64,000 nt of DNA from Epiperipatus broadwayi. Taxonomy: Eukaryota > Onychophora > Udeonychophora > Euonychophora > Peripatidae. The position numbers and the translations under genes were made by a program. Under the pieces are notes generated by a model. That model made no database searches. It saw nothing but the letters and a program-made list of their open reading frames with translations, and had not been told where the DNA came from. Every line of letters starts with the position of its first letter. Within the stretch, counting starts at the first letter, position 1. Of this stretch, positions 9,396 through 22,065 are shown one piece after another. The stretch covers positions 10,408,093-10,472,092 of the forward strand of contig JAQFVV010000031.1 of the NCBI GenBank assembly GCA_028023455.1, given 5' to 3'.

Positions 9396-10379
9396 AATAT
9401 TATTTGTTATTTCTTTTTTTAAATGTAGGTATGGAGCATAAAAAACTTTGATCCTAAAAGTTTAAATGATACATATTCTTTAAACAAGTGGGGGGGGGAT
9501 GTTTTCTTATCTTACAAAAAATACATGAAGGTTCCAAATTCATATTTTGCTGACCATTTAAATAAACTTTTCTCGGTATAAAGCCATTTAAAAATTTGAA
9601 ACGGAATTTGATGTATGACAATGGAGCATATATTTTGTGAAGATTCTTGATAACCTTAATCAATGACACTTTTGTTTAAGTGTACTAAACAGTATTTATT
9701 ACCTTTTTAAATCATTGTATTTAATGTTAATGAAGCTTCTTAAGTTTAGGTCATCTGCAAGTCTTTATATGCTATAGATAAATCACCATAAAATGATCTT
9801 CAGTTTTATTAATTAAATTATCTTCTATTGTGTCAAACTGAAACATTTGTCCTGCATTATATTAATATATGTTGTGTGTTTTTATATATGATACATATAA
9901 TTTTGTATCAATAATATTGAAACCTTCTGGCCATTTGGTAAATGTAATATTGAAATTGATATTAAAGTGTGAAGATTTACCCCAAATATAATTCTTTGCT
10001 ATCTGATTCAATTTATTTACTCCAATGCTGAAAGCACCCATCCATGGTGCATAATATTACCTAGGACTTCCATAGCAATGACATTAAAAATTCTGGCCTT
10101 AGTAATTTTATAAAGCTTAACTCATGAGAAAGATTTGATTTTTTTATTGATTTTATCAATTGCTATCTTGTTTAAGTATTAATGCATACATGTTTTTGTT
10201 ATATAAAGTGGGATTCCAAAAACACTAATAGAGTTGTTTGGAATTCAGATGATATCTTTCTTCCTGCAGTTAGCTGCTAAGCTGCAGATTTAAATGATTG
10301 AACAGCGGATCCAGTTTTTATTTGAAAACTATTCAAGACATTTTTAACAATTTAAATATTTTATAAAACTCTTTTTCTT
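9396..10379. other. AT-rich intergenic DNA
   Basis: A G9 run sits at about 9491-9500. A 71-codon frame on the minus strand (9454-9669) has no recognisable domain. No supported gene. Confidence 0.45.
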
Positions 10380-10785
10380 TATGAAAATATATATTTTACC
10401 AATCAAATGATAAGAAAGAAAGAGTAGAATTGCAATGTTAAAACAAAAAATAATTGGCACTTGAAAAATTTTGATTACAACTTTGGCCCTTTTAAAAACT
10501 TATGATTATAAATGGAATATCTGAATTCTCCATCTAATTTTCATTAAGGCATTATTTATATGTTGTTGTCTTTCTCTAAGGTCAGTTTTCATAAATCTAT
10601 TTAAATGCATAGGTGTTGTCAATTATGCTAGCTGAATGCACTGATCCCACTTAACTTTTATAAAGTTGAAATTTAATTCTACCGCTCCTTTCTTTTGCAT
10701 ATTCATTTTATAGTGTAGCCAGGAAACTTGCATACATTGACTATTTTATTTTAAATGGGGTCCGGTCCCTTACAAATATACATAT
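10380..10785 (+). repeat. Dispersed repeat G, copy 2
   Basis: Diverged copy of 7262-7625 in the same orientation. Flanking sequences differ. Confidence 0.75.
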
Positions 10786-10889
10786 CACTCATGATATAAA
10801 TATATTTGTAATAGCACAGACCTTCTTTAAAATAAAATGGTCTGTCTATGTAAGCCTTGGTTAGAGAGTATTTCAATTATCTATTGTAC

Positions 10890-11165
10890 CAGTTACATGA
10901 GTATTAATCTTGATGTAATTATAGAGATTTGAACCCAGACTTTCAACATATCTTTATTCATCCAGTTCATCTTATATAACCGATGCATACGACCATATAA
11001 ATGCGAAAAAGATAAATGAGCTTTTTCGCATGTATATAGTCGTGTGTCTGGGTTATATAAGATGGAGTAGATGACAGAAGGGAGTCTGAAAGTCTGTGTT
11101 CAAATTCCCTATAATTACATTAAGCTTAATTATATACACTACACTTGTATTCATATATTACTCTT
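10890..11165. mobile_element. FB-4 foldback element, short form
   Basis: Palindrome centred near 11005. GATTTGAACCCAGACTTTCA at the left pairs with TGAAAGTCTGTGTTCAAATT at the right, and the core GCGAAAAAGATAAATGAGC forms the turn. These ends are shared by 52738-53652, 57525-57640, 61425-61800 and 62222-62400. No hammerhead remains in this short copy. Confidence 0.75.
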
Positions 11166-11199
11166 GGTGTATTACGTATTACTAAACACTGGAGGTATT

Positions 11200-11425
11200 A
11201 TATATATATATATGCGTGTGTGTGATTAAAATCATCCTTATAAGACAGTGCAGACCAAAAATTAATATATTGCAGTAAATTCAAATTACTATCTCATAAG
11301 AGAGAAATAATTTTGTTATAAATTTCATAAGAGAGAAATATGCTGGGAAAAAACTTACTATCTTGTATATAATTTGGAGTGGTTCGCTATTAATGCGTTA
11401 AAAACAATTAAAACATACCTTACAT
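11200..11425. other. Short tandem and AT-rich DNA
   Basis: Short TA/TG run near 11200-11222 and a local duplication of TCATAAGAGAGAAATA (about 11295-11340). Confidence 0.6.
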
Positions 11426-11438
11426 TACAAATACTTTT

Positions 11439-11539
11439 TTTAAGTGTCATAGCATCGGCCGGGACGCGAACCAGCAACCCGGGCAACAGCCTGCAAGTGC
11501 AAGGCAGTCGCGCTGACCTCTCGACCACCAATGCAAGAC
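11439..11539 (-). mobile_element. SINE-A (tRNA-derived), copy 1
   Basis: On the minus strand it begins GTCTTGCATTGG, has an A-box-like GGTCGAGAGGTCAGCGCGAC and a B box GGTTCGCGTCC, closes an acceptor-like stem (GCATTGG with CCGATGC), then ends TATGACACTT plus a short A run. Flanked by TACAAATACTTTT (11426-11438) and TACAAATAATTTT (11540-11552), a 13-base target duplication with one mismatch. The layout resembles a class II (Leu/Ser-like) tRNA with a long variable arm. Confidence 0.85.
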
Positions 11540-11552
11540 TACAAATAATTTT

Positions 11553-12539
11553 GAGCTTTAAAAATCAAACAATTTCCTTTTATAATATACACTGAAAGTG
11601 CAAATAAAACAAAATAGTAATTTGGAGGGAGGATTCAGATATTTCGAACCTGTGGCTTACCTGATAAATGAAATTGCAAAATTGAATTGAATAAAAAGAT
11701 ACAATCTAGAACTTTTATATAATGATGAATAGTTTCGACAAATCGAGCTTTAGATAGGATGGGTACTTATAAAATTTAGAAAACTTGTTTAACGATAGAC
11801 CCCATTAATTACCAACATATATTTGTTGCAGCGCAACAATTTCGGTGTTCTTCATCTCAGATAAGAATCGTGAGAAGAGGGTGGGTAAATATTTTCGCCC
11901 TTTATTTAATAATTTGATTTTTCCATATAATCATTAATTATTACATATATTTGTGAGCAATAAAAATTTACTATACAATAAAAAAAATAAAGTAGTCTTC
12001 AATAATGTATTACATTAATAACAATAAGCACACACATATGCTCACATATTTTTCAAACATTCGTTACTAATTTAGTTAATTTTCAGAGAATAATTATAAG
12101 AATAAAAAAAACTTGAAAGATTATGTAGTAATTAAATATTTTTAAAAATTTATTGGTTTTGATTTTAAAAAATGTTTTTTTAAAATTTGATAATTTTGTA
12201 GAACATTGTGTTAAAATAAAAACTAAAGACATTTAAATAAAAATTAAGTGATAAAATCTTTAATTAAAGTTAATTATTATTTTGGATTTTAATTACCATT
12301 TTCTAATTTTAATTAATTGAGACATGAGAAAAATATTTTTTGTATTTTTAAAGAATATTAACTAAACTTTTCAAAAAAAGAGGTACCTGAGTATCATCTT
12401 ATAGAAAGGCTTGAGAGAAAATATTTTTTTAGGATTACAGTACTGTATTTGAAATGGCTCTTACAGTTTTGTTAAGTACAATAAAGATATGTTCTTTAAA
12501 ATTATTAACTGTGTTTTTAATATATATATATATATACAC
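11553..12539. other. AT-rich intergenic DNA
   Basis: No supported feature. A short TA run precedes 12540. Confidence 0.5.
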
Positions 12540-12950
12540 TTAAGCTAGATGAAATTAGATGCTATATTGCAGAGGCTTTTACTATATGGTGAAACTGAGC
12601 TGAATTCAGACCCATATAGATATCTGGTTTGAAAAGCTAGGTTTGGAGATATTTACTTATCTGAAAAGTTCAGACTTTCAAATTGATAAAAACATGTTTT
12701 ATAACTGCTGACTTTTGAGTTAGTATTTTAGATCTATTTTCTAGAGTGCCAACCCTCCACTGAGGTGAGCCATAAGCTCGAAACCAATTGGTCTGGAGTA
12801 GAAACTTAACGATAGAGATTTTGAATTCTTTCTCTTGCCACACTTATAAAAATAAAGCTTGTTTAGAGATATTGGTAAGCTCCATCTAGTGATCATTTAA
12901 ATGCAAGCTTAAAAGCGAGTTACAAAATTTATGACTTGCTTTATTAATTA
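12540..12950 (+). mobile_element. FB-3 element, single-arm copy
   Basis: Matches 18238-18568 in inverted orientation. It reads from a CAGACCCATATAGATAT block through a hammerhead (12755-12798) to AAAGCTTGTTTAGAGATATT and a terminal GACTTGC. No coding sequence. Confidence 0.75.
12755..12798 (+). ncRNA. FB-3 hammerhead with U at position 9
   Basis: Stem I CTCCA/TGGAG is perfect, stem II GAGC/GCTC has the preferred G-C closing pair, GAAA at 12780-12783, stem III ACCAATTGGT is palindromic, and C17 is present. The core reads CTGAGGT, so only the last core base departs from CTGANGA. Confidence 0.7.
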
Positions 12951-13371
12951 TTACTCATTTAACATATGTTTATACACATGAGGATGTGTTAATGTATTTG
13001 CAATATTCACTTTAGTCATGTTTTGACAAAGATACACCATATTGAAAATCTGGTTTAGCAAAATAATAAATATTATTTTAGACCAAAATTTACTACTGTA
13101 ATGGTTGATAATTATCTAAGTACTGCTGTAAATTTATTTTATATGTATATGTAAATAAAATAAAATATCCATTATAGAATAATTATTGTAATAAAATTGT
13201 AGTAATAAAAATAATGAATTATAATGGTAATAATGTATTTCGTAAATAATATAATAAACCCCCAAAGTACATTTGGTTCATTTTTAACCTTCTTCAACTG
13301 AAAATAATTTAAATTCAAATTTCATGGATGCAAATGTCATCATGTCATATCCTTAGATTTATAAATTTTAT

Positions 13372-14390
13372 TAGCAGCAGCAAACTCTTCATACAGTATT
13401 GCCACCCAATGCAAATCTTAGTAATCAATGGATACAGGAAGGTTTGTGTATAAAATCCTCATCTAGTGCTTACTCAACCAATATCTTCCGAATAGTTTCT
13501 AGCTTGTGGCTTTCATCAGTGAGGAGTTTTAGATTAAAGTAGGCAAAACTCTCCATACACTAGTGCCACTCAGTGCAATACAGAGTAATCCATGGATGCC
13601 AGAAGGCTTGTGCATAAAATTTCTATCTAGTGCCTACTCATCCAATATCCCCAAACTAGTTTCTAGCTTGTGGCTTTCATCAGAGTCCATTGATTTCTCT
13701 CACCTGTACTGAGTGGCACTACTGTATGGAGAGTTTTTCCCACTTTAATAACAGTTATGAGCAAGCATAAGAAAATGGTGATCATGTAATGAGGAGCTTT
13801 AGATCTGAAAGCACTACATCAAAATCTGTGGATCTAATGCAATCCTCCAACAGCCATCTTTTATCTATTTAGTTACCTATAAAGCTATTGAGCTCAACAT
13901 AAAAATGCATAAATGTTTTCAATCCATGTTCATTCACCTATATAGTCATATAGATCTGAATCCCATTCAGTATCTATACATTTTGGTGTCCTTGGTTTAT
14001 CAAAAACTGCAGTCATTATTATTCCATAACAGAAATGGTATAAAACCACCAATACATCACATGATCATCATTTCTTATGCTTGCACAGCAGCAGTAAACT
14101 TTCCAAACAGGTAAATGATATTAGATTGAAAACAATGTGTTTTATCAGGCAAAAGGTTGCTGGTGGAGGGTTGCATTAAATCCTTACATCTAAATGCAGT
14201 GCTAAGTTACAAGTTAGAAACTAATCTGCAAATATTTAATGAGTAGGTAATAGATGGTGATTTTATGCACAAACCTTCCTACATTCATTGATTAATAAGG
14301 CTTGCATGGGATGGCACTATTCTATGGAGAGTTTGCTATTGCAAATAACAGCTTCTGTAAACATAAGAAACGGTGATCATGTGAAAATTG
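13372..14390. mobile_element. FB-1 cluster (several truncated units)
   Basis: Three FB-1 segments in a row: about 13376-13540, 13541-13800 and 13800-14390. Landmarks are CTCTCCATACA, GTAATCAATGGATG, TCATCAGTGAGGAG, CATATAGTCATATAGATCTG and the end block CATCACATGATCATC. Unit junctions fall inside the hammerhead region at 13680-13690, which suggests template switching or recombination there. Confidence 0.75.
13485..13526 (-). ncRNA. FB-1 hammerhead
   Basis: Core CTGATGA, stem II AGC/GCT, GAAA, stem III decayed to ACTATT, stem I partly kept (TCCTCA). A second copy at about 13647-13690 keeps CTGATGA, GAAA and ACTAGT but its stem I strand is replaced at the unit junction. Confidence 0.6.
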
Positions 14391-14800
14391 CCTCCTTAAT
14401 TTTTCTTTAAATATGGTTTCTCTCATAAATAATTTTAGTGTTTTTCAAATTAAAATTGAAAGTAAACTCACATTCTTTGTGATCAAAAAAAAATTTTGTT
14501 TTTATTTCATGAGTAAAAAAACTTTAAAAAATTAAAGCTTAAGAAGGCAATTTTGATAAATACAAAAGGAATAGTTTTAACTAATAGATAATATGCTACC
14601 ATTAAAATTCATGAATCTTAAGATATAACATGAAGATATTTGCTTTTGCTAAATTTGAATTTAAATGGTTTTCACTTGAAGCAGATTAAAAAATTAACTG
14701 AAAGTATTGCTGTAGTTTATTATAGTTGTTTATAAAATATATTATCACCATTATAATTCATTATTTTTATTACAATTTTATATAAATATATAAATTGGCA

Positions 14801-15700
14801 GAAGTAATATCTTTTTGAATACAATCATTCATTCCTTTGTTTATATCATAATTAATCTATGAAAATATTTAATTTGACACATATATGTATCATAGAATTT
14901 ATGGCATAGCAGTTGTATATCCACTTGACATATCCTAATATGGAATTCAAATCTGTACCAAAAATTCTTGAATGTGTTTTTAGGTTCCTAATTTAGTTCC
15001 TTTTTTAGCAGATAAATCATATCATTAGCAGTGTATTATTTTTTCTCAGCTTTGTGCAATTAGTTTTGATTGACTGTTAACTTAGTAAGATTATGGCTGC
15101 AGATTTTTAAATAGTAAAACAGAATCCCAATTTATTAAAATGTTTACCATCTGTAACATTCATTAAAACATTAATTTATAATACTTACATATTTCTATAT
15201 ATATAAATATATTTATAGATATAAACATGTATATAAAAGGAGGTTCCCGTGACAATAGTTTGAAATTCTTGATTGTTATTGATTTAGGAATTTTTAATGA
15301 TATATATATTTTATAATGATCTGGAGATGGCTTAACGTAATCTGCACTACAGGGCGCCACTAGGCATTTGAACCTAGAAAATTTATATAGTAGGCAGATA
15401 CGTAAGTCAAAAAAATTATTTTTTTTAATTTTATATATTTTGATACCGGTCGTTAGCCCATTGTCACTAGCTCAGTGGAACAGCAGAGATTTATATTTTA
15501 TAATAAATTCTTGTCTAAGATACATTTCAATATTAAAAAAAAAAAAAAATAAGCCACTGCCGAAAATTAACACACATTTATTTACGCACATATATATAAA
15601 ATTTAGCATTATTTTAGAATAACTTTTACTTTGGATTTTAACTTGATTTTAGAATTTAAATTTACATTTTAATTTTTATAATATTGTAAGTTTACATTTT
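14801..15700. other. AT-rich intergenic DNA
   Basis: Frames at 15163-15360 (-) and 15368-15622 (+) have no recognisable domains and biased composition. An A13 run lies at 15536-15549. Confidence 0.45.
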
Positions 15701-16560
15701 AATTTTTATAAGTTCGCACAGATGGATTTATGAAAGTTTGTTTTAAAAATGTTGAGTATAGATCGGTTACATAGATTACACGGTCAAAAACATTTCAAAA
15801 TAAACATAAACGATCAAAATATAAAGTCATTGATGGAAATGCAGAGGGAAATTTATAAGAAACCCAATGGCATTCATCATAAGATGCCGCATAGACACCA
15901 ATAACTTAAAAGACATCCAAAATAAATACATCTTAGATACTCACCGTAAGGTATCAGTATTTATTGAATGTCTATATATTTTGATCAAATATAAAAACCA
16001 AAAACACAATTAACCGATAATGAACCCATGCAAGCGTCTATACCCAACTTAAATTTAATGCATTTTTATTTAGAGTGTCGAGTATGAATAGACTGCATAG
16101 ATTGCATTCGAAAAGAAAATATTTTATCCCTTATTTAACCTTAGGCCAAAAGTTTGCAGTTAAACCAATGTCAATCCATCTGATATATTGATATGTTCAA
16201 GGTAATATGAATACGACAGCACCATTAGGTTAAGAGAAGAAATTGCCTCTCGTCAGATAGGAATACTACATCTATCTGATGATAAGAGCAATAAAAAAAA
16301 ACTCCATAGGAAAGAACTGCGGTCTCCATCTTATAATTCCTTCCGTAGGCCAAAACGAGTGTGTGCAGCATATAATAGTGATTCTGCCCATAGCGAATCT
16401 CATACTACATCTACTAATTACACCAATATATCCAATCCATTGACCTAATTCAACTACGAAATGAATAACCTAAGATTACCCTCCCCTAGTAAAATTTTAC
16501 AAATCTATATAGCCATTCACACCCGACTTAAGTTTAACATTTATATAATTTAATTTAACA
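15701..16560. other. Region of more even composition, unexplained
   Basis: Less extreme in A+T than its surroundings. A related block occurs twice: GAGTATAGATCGGTTACATAGATT (15754 onward) and GAGTATGAATAGACTGCATAGATT (16079 onward). It also holds a strong hairpin at 16244-16290. No gene recognised. It could be an old LTR or an undetected regulatory region. Confidence 0.4.
16244..16290. repeat. Strong hairpin
   Basis: ATTGCCTCTCGTCAGATAG pairs with CTATCTGATGATAAGAGCAAT across an 11-base loop. It contains CTGATGA but no following GAAA, so I do not call it a hammerhead. Confidence 0.6.
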
Positions 16561-17608
<1,048 letters not shown>

Positions 17609-17704
17609 GGATGAAGCATTCATATATTAAATGGAATGAATGATTCTGTAGAAAATTTCACTAAAGCTTTCAAATGCTTTAATTTTAAATTCAATTTAAA
17701 AAAT

Positions 17705-18235
17705 TCACTTTCAATTTTTTTTTAGCAACAGTTGAATTGTTTGTGTATATATATATATATATATATAGGAAATGGAATGAACTCAATATAAAAAAATCAT
17801 TCCATTTCATATATATATATATATATATATATGAAATGGAATGAACTTAACTAACTCATTCTTGCTGATTATAAGAAATTCAAACAATGCTTAGATCTAA
17901 TTTACAGTTAAAACTTTTAAGAATGTTAAAAGGATTTGGGAGATAAAAATATATTGATAATATATTATCTATATTTAAACTAATCACAGTCTGATTATAA
18001 TGAGCAATTAAAATTCATTATATTTTTATATGAATTACTGTTGAATTTCTTTTTTTTTTAGCAACAGTTGAATTGTTTTTATATACTAGGAAATAGAATA
18101 AACTCGACTAACTCATTCTCACTGATTATAAGAAGTTCAAACAATTCTAAGATCTAATTTACAGTTAAAACTTTTAAGAATGTTAAAAGGATTTGGAATA
18201 AGATAAAAATATATCGATAATATATTCTCTGATTT
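17705..18235 (+). repeat. Two direct repeats, one with an internal palindrome
   Basis: 17718-17970 and 18055-18235 share TTTAGCAACAGTTGAATTGTTT, CTAACTCATTCT and GATCTAATTTACAGTTAAAAC. The first copy has an additional inverted pair of GAAATGGAATGAACT around TA runs (17744-17850). Confidence 0.8.
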
Positions 18236-18237
18236 AG

Positions 18238-18672
<435 letters not shown>

Positions 18673-19194
18673 AAGGCATTATTATGTAAACATTGTTGTG
18701 GCATAGAAAATAAAAAACATTATTAAAAAAAAAGTTTGCTTCCATTTCCAACAAGTTCATGCATTGTCACTTATGTATATAAATATTGTAACACAAAACT
18801 CAAGTTGCAATTGGACAGGAACAAACAACAATGGGTTGAGATGAGTGCATTTATGTGGAATGCATTTGAAATTAGATATACCTTATATGGAAAGTAAACT
18901 AAAATGAACATATATTTGTTTTATCCCTCTAGGAACAATAATAAATAATTATTGTATAAAATTCTGATATGTATAATTATTACAAGGGTTAAATGTTTTA
19001 GAGTACTTTTATGGATTTATCAAAATAAGCTTAATGTGTAATTATGTACACAATTGTATTGCAATGTATGATGTATAAAGACTTGCTCTAAGATAAACGA
19101 GTATTGTTTATTAATAGATGACTAGCAATTAACTCTCTCATCGCAAGATTAAAGATAAGGACAAATCAATTAATTCTCTCAGGGTTCTTAACTC
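18673..19194. other. AT-rich intergenic DNA
   Basis: No supported feature. Confidence 0.5.
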
Positions 19195-19224
19195 ATCATC
19201 ATCATCAACTTATCAATACACTGC

Positions 19225-19560
19225 AGGATGAAGATTTTACCAAGTTTAATCCATCTTCTCCGATCTTTAGCTTCTTTTCTTCACCCCTGCACACTTTCTT
19301 ATTTCCTACATCCATCTCACATGTGGTCTCTTTCTGGATCTTTTACAATCTCTTGGAATCCAGTTTCAGATTTTAATTGTCATATATTATCATCTCTTTT
19401 AGCAATATGTGCAGCCCAACTCCACTTCAGTCTTTTAATTTTTTCAATGAGGTCAGTAACACCTGTTTGTTCTCTTACCTATATATTGTGTTTTCGATCT
19501 CTTCTTGTTACTCCCAACATGCATCTCTCCACACTTCTTTGAGTGGTCTGAAGCCTCTGT
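19225..19560 (-). pseudogene. RTE C-terminal region
   Basis: Contains IEKIKRLKWSWAAHIAKR (about 19395-19450), equivalent to the KLKWAGHIAR block that ends many RTE proteins. The plus-strand frames through this interval (19228-19542 and 19377-19640) are shadows. Confidence 0.8.
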
Positions 19561-19849
19561 ATTGCTCTTATATTAAGCGTTCAAGTAACACATTTATTAA
19601 AATCCTTCCTTTTCAAATGCATAGGCATATTTCCTTTTAGTATCAAGTTATTTCTACCAAAAGCACTCCAACTAAGTTTAATTATATGATTAATTCCATC
19701 CATTATGTTTCCATTGTATTAATAATCTGAACAAGGTATTTGTAACTGTTAACTTCTTCTAACTCATCATAATCAATCTTTATTTTTATATTTTGAAAAA
19801 ATCCATTACATATTACTTTAGTTTTTTTTAGCATTTATCTTTAGTCCTA

Positions 19850-20640
19850 TTTTCCTACTTTCATCTGATAATTCCTGCAACACTTCCTGCAGTTCTAAAG
19901 CATTATTTGCAAAAACAACTACATCATCTGCGAAATCGAAATGACTTAAATAATCTCCATTTACTTTCACTCCTTTAGCTTCCTATTTTAATTCACAAAA
20001 TACTTCTTGCAGCACTGCTGTAAAAAATTTTGAAGATATGGAGGCACCCTGTCTTACACCCTTCTCAATGTTGACTTTCATAGTATCATTATGTAATCTA
20101 ATTGTTGCTGTTGCATAAATATTCTTTAAAATATGACAATATATTTGATCTATACCTTGATGATCCAATGCTTTATCCATTGAAAAATGTTTATAGAATC
20201 AAATGCCTTTTCATAATCTACAAATCCAAAGCATAATGGTAACTCATATTCATTTGTTTTTTCTATAATTTCTCTTCAATATCTGGATATGATCTACTGT
20301 GCTAAAACCACTTTTAAATCCAGCTTATTCTCTTGGTTGGTGGAAATCCAATGTTCTCTGTAGACGAATTGTAATTATCTTGGTAAAAATTTTGTATAAG
20401 ACTGATGAAAGGCTGATAGGTCTGTAATTTCTAATATCTTCTTTATCATCTTTTTTAAGTATTAATATTAATACTGCATTCTTCCAATCATCTGGTACAT
20501 CTTTATCATTTAGACATTTGGTATATAACTTTGCTAAAAAAAAATCCTATTTCTTCACCTGCTTCTTTTAATATATCAATTATAATTCCATCATTACTAC
20601 CTGGAGCCTTTCCTTTTTTCATACATTTACTTCTTCATTT
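19850..20640 (-). pseudogene. RTE reverse transcriptase domain
   Basis: In order on the minus strand: DYEKAFDS (motif A, about 20190-20215), GVRQGASISSKFFTAVLQE (motif B, about 20010-20065) and FADDVVVF (motif C, catalytic, about 19911-19935). Frames are interrupted between them. The longest open piece is 19983-20180. Confidence 0.88.
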
Positions 20641-21479
20641 AAAATTTCAATTCAGAAGATGTAATAGATATAGAAGATACTTGTTCTTTATTATTATATA
20701 ATTCTTGATAAAAGTCTTCTACCCATTTCATGAGGTCATCTCTCTTTTTTAGTAATAATTCCATCTTTTTTTATTGCAGATATAAATTTCCTACCAATAC
20801 CAAAATGTTGTTTTACACTCTTGAGACTTTTATTATCTTCTACAGCTTTCCTTGCTAGTTGACAGTTATACTTTCTTATATCATTTTACTGTTTTCTGCA
20901 ACATTTTACCAAAATTTGAGATATTCAATCCTTTTTAATGCATCATTTTTCTTTTCTTCATAAATTCTGTAGTCTTGGTAGAAATTGTATTGCTCAATTG
21001 CTACTTTTTTCGACCATCTATCTTTGTTGCAATTTTTAAAAGCGTATCAGTTATTTTCATATTAATTTCACTCAAATCTGAATCATGTTCAAAATCTACT
21101 AATACTGGAAACCGATTTGTAAGTTCTAATTTAAATTCATTTGAATGTTTCTGAAGATTAGGAATATCAACTGTAAATATTGTTTTTCTTAATAATTTTT
21201 GTTTCTCTAGTTTTGCATTAACACATATCTTAGATCTTACTAATCAATGATCACTTCCTGTGCTAAATTTATTGAAGAACATTACAATCTTAAAAGATGT
21301 ATTTTCTGTTAGTCAAAATATAATCCAATTCTGCTGTACCTTCATTTGGATGAGTCCATGTTCATTTCCTTTTAACATTTTTTCTCAAAAAAAAGTTCAT
21401 AATATAAAGTTTTTCTTTTTCTGCAAGCCCCACAAGCCTGTGTCCTCTTTCATTTCTATTACCACAATCAAAATTACCT

Positions 21480-21870
21480 ACAGGACTTTCATCTTTCATT
21501 TATTTCCCAATTCTAGCATTAAAGTCTCTCACAACAATTTTAAAATATTGTTTACCCTGATCAAAGGCCTTTTGTAGATCCATATAAAAATCTTTTATTA
21601 CTTCATGACTATGAGAACTTGTTGGGTCGTAAACCTGAATTATCTGCATTTGGTATTTGTTATTAAGTTGCATAACTAATCTTGCCACTCTGTCCAATAC
21701 ACCATCAATCTCCACAATGTAGTTCCTCCACTTTTTATTTATAATAAATCCTATTCCACTTTTATTTCCAATATTTGTATTTTTATAATACAGTACATGT
21801 CCACTTTTTAAATCAATTGTCTCTTTGTCTTTTCTTCTAACTTCACAAAGTCCAATAAGTCCCATTTAAT
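21480..21870 (-). pseudogene. RTE endonuclease domain
   Basis: The longest open piece (21500-21865) reads from GLIGLCEVRRKD through HVLYYKNT and GIGFIINKKWR to VVRDFNARIGK. The last corresponds to the GDFNA motif of exonuclease/endonuclease/phosphatase domains, with G replaced by R. Downstream, in shifted frames, SGSDH near 21250-21270 is the conserved catalytic histidine motif. This domain nicks target DNA for target-primed reverse transcription. Confidence 0.88.
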
Positions 21871-22065
21871 ATAAGACAGTTTTTCTTCTAATTTTTACAA
21901 TCTTCTTTCACTTGAAAGTGATCTGCAGTTGTAAGTATTTAAATAAAAGGTCATCATCAAATGGCAGCCTGGGTCTGCAATCAGGGGATTCTTAGCACAC
22001 TCCACCTTCCACCACCAACCACTGCCTTGGTTGTAAATTTGCAGCTCCTGGGAATAAGGGTCATA

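Larger units (their letters stand above)
13190..14800. repeat. Large inverted repeat enclosing an FB-1 cluster
   Basis: 13190-13380 is repeated inverted at 14580-14800: AATAATGAATTATAATGGT pairs with ACCATTATAATTCATTATT, and ATTTAAATTCAAATTT pairs with AAATTTGAATTTAAAT. The interior is FB-1 sequence in both orientations. The enclosing arms are not FB-1. Confidence 0.75.
19195..22065 (-). mobile_element. RTE-clade LINE, decayed, nearly full length
   Basis: Read on the minus strand, an apurinic-type endonuclease precedes a reverse transcriptase and a C-terminal domain, followed by a 3' end rich in GATGATGATGATGAG. That order, the motif wording and the TGA-type 3' repeat are typical of RTE elements. 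The length (about 2.9 kb) is near the family norm. Many stops and shifts make it inactive. The 5' end is set where homologous-looking text stops near GGTGGTGGAAGGTGGAGTG (about 21995-22015) and is approximate. Confidence 0.88.

Noticed and set aside
15440-15500. TAGCTCAGTGG, an A-box-like tRNA motif
   Set aside because: No B box or acceptor stem at the required distance on either strand.
16244-16290. CTGATGA within a strong hairpin
   Set aside because: The hairpin pairs through the core itself and there is no GAAA in the right place.
19228-19640. Plus-strand frames of 87-104 codons
   Set aside because: Shadows opposite the RTE C-terminal region, which has recognisable motifs on the minus strand.
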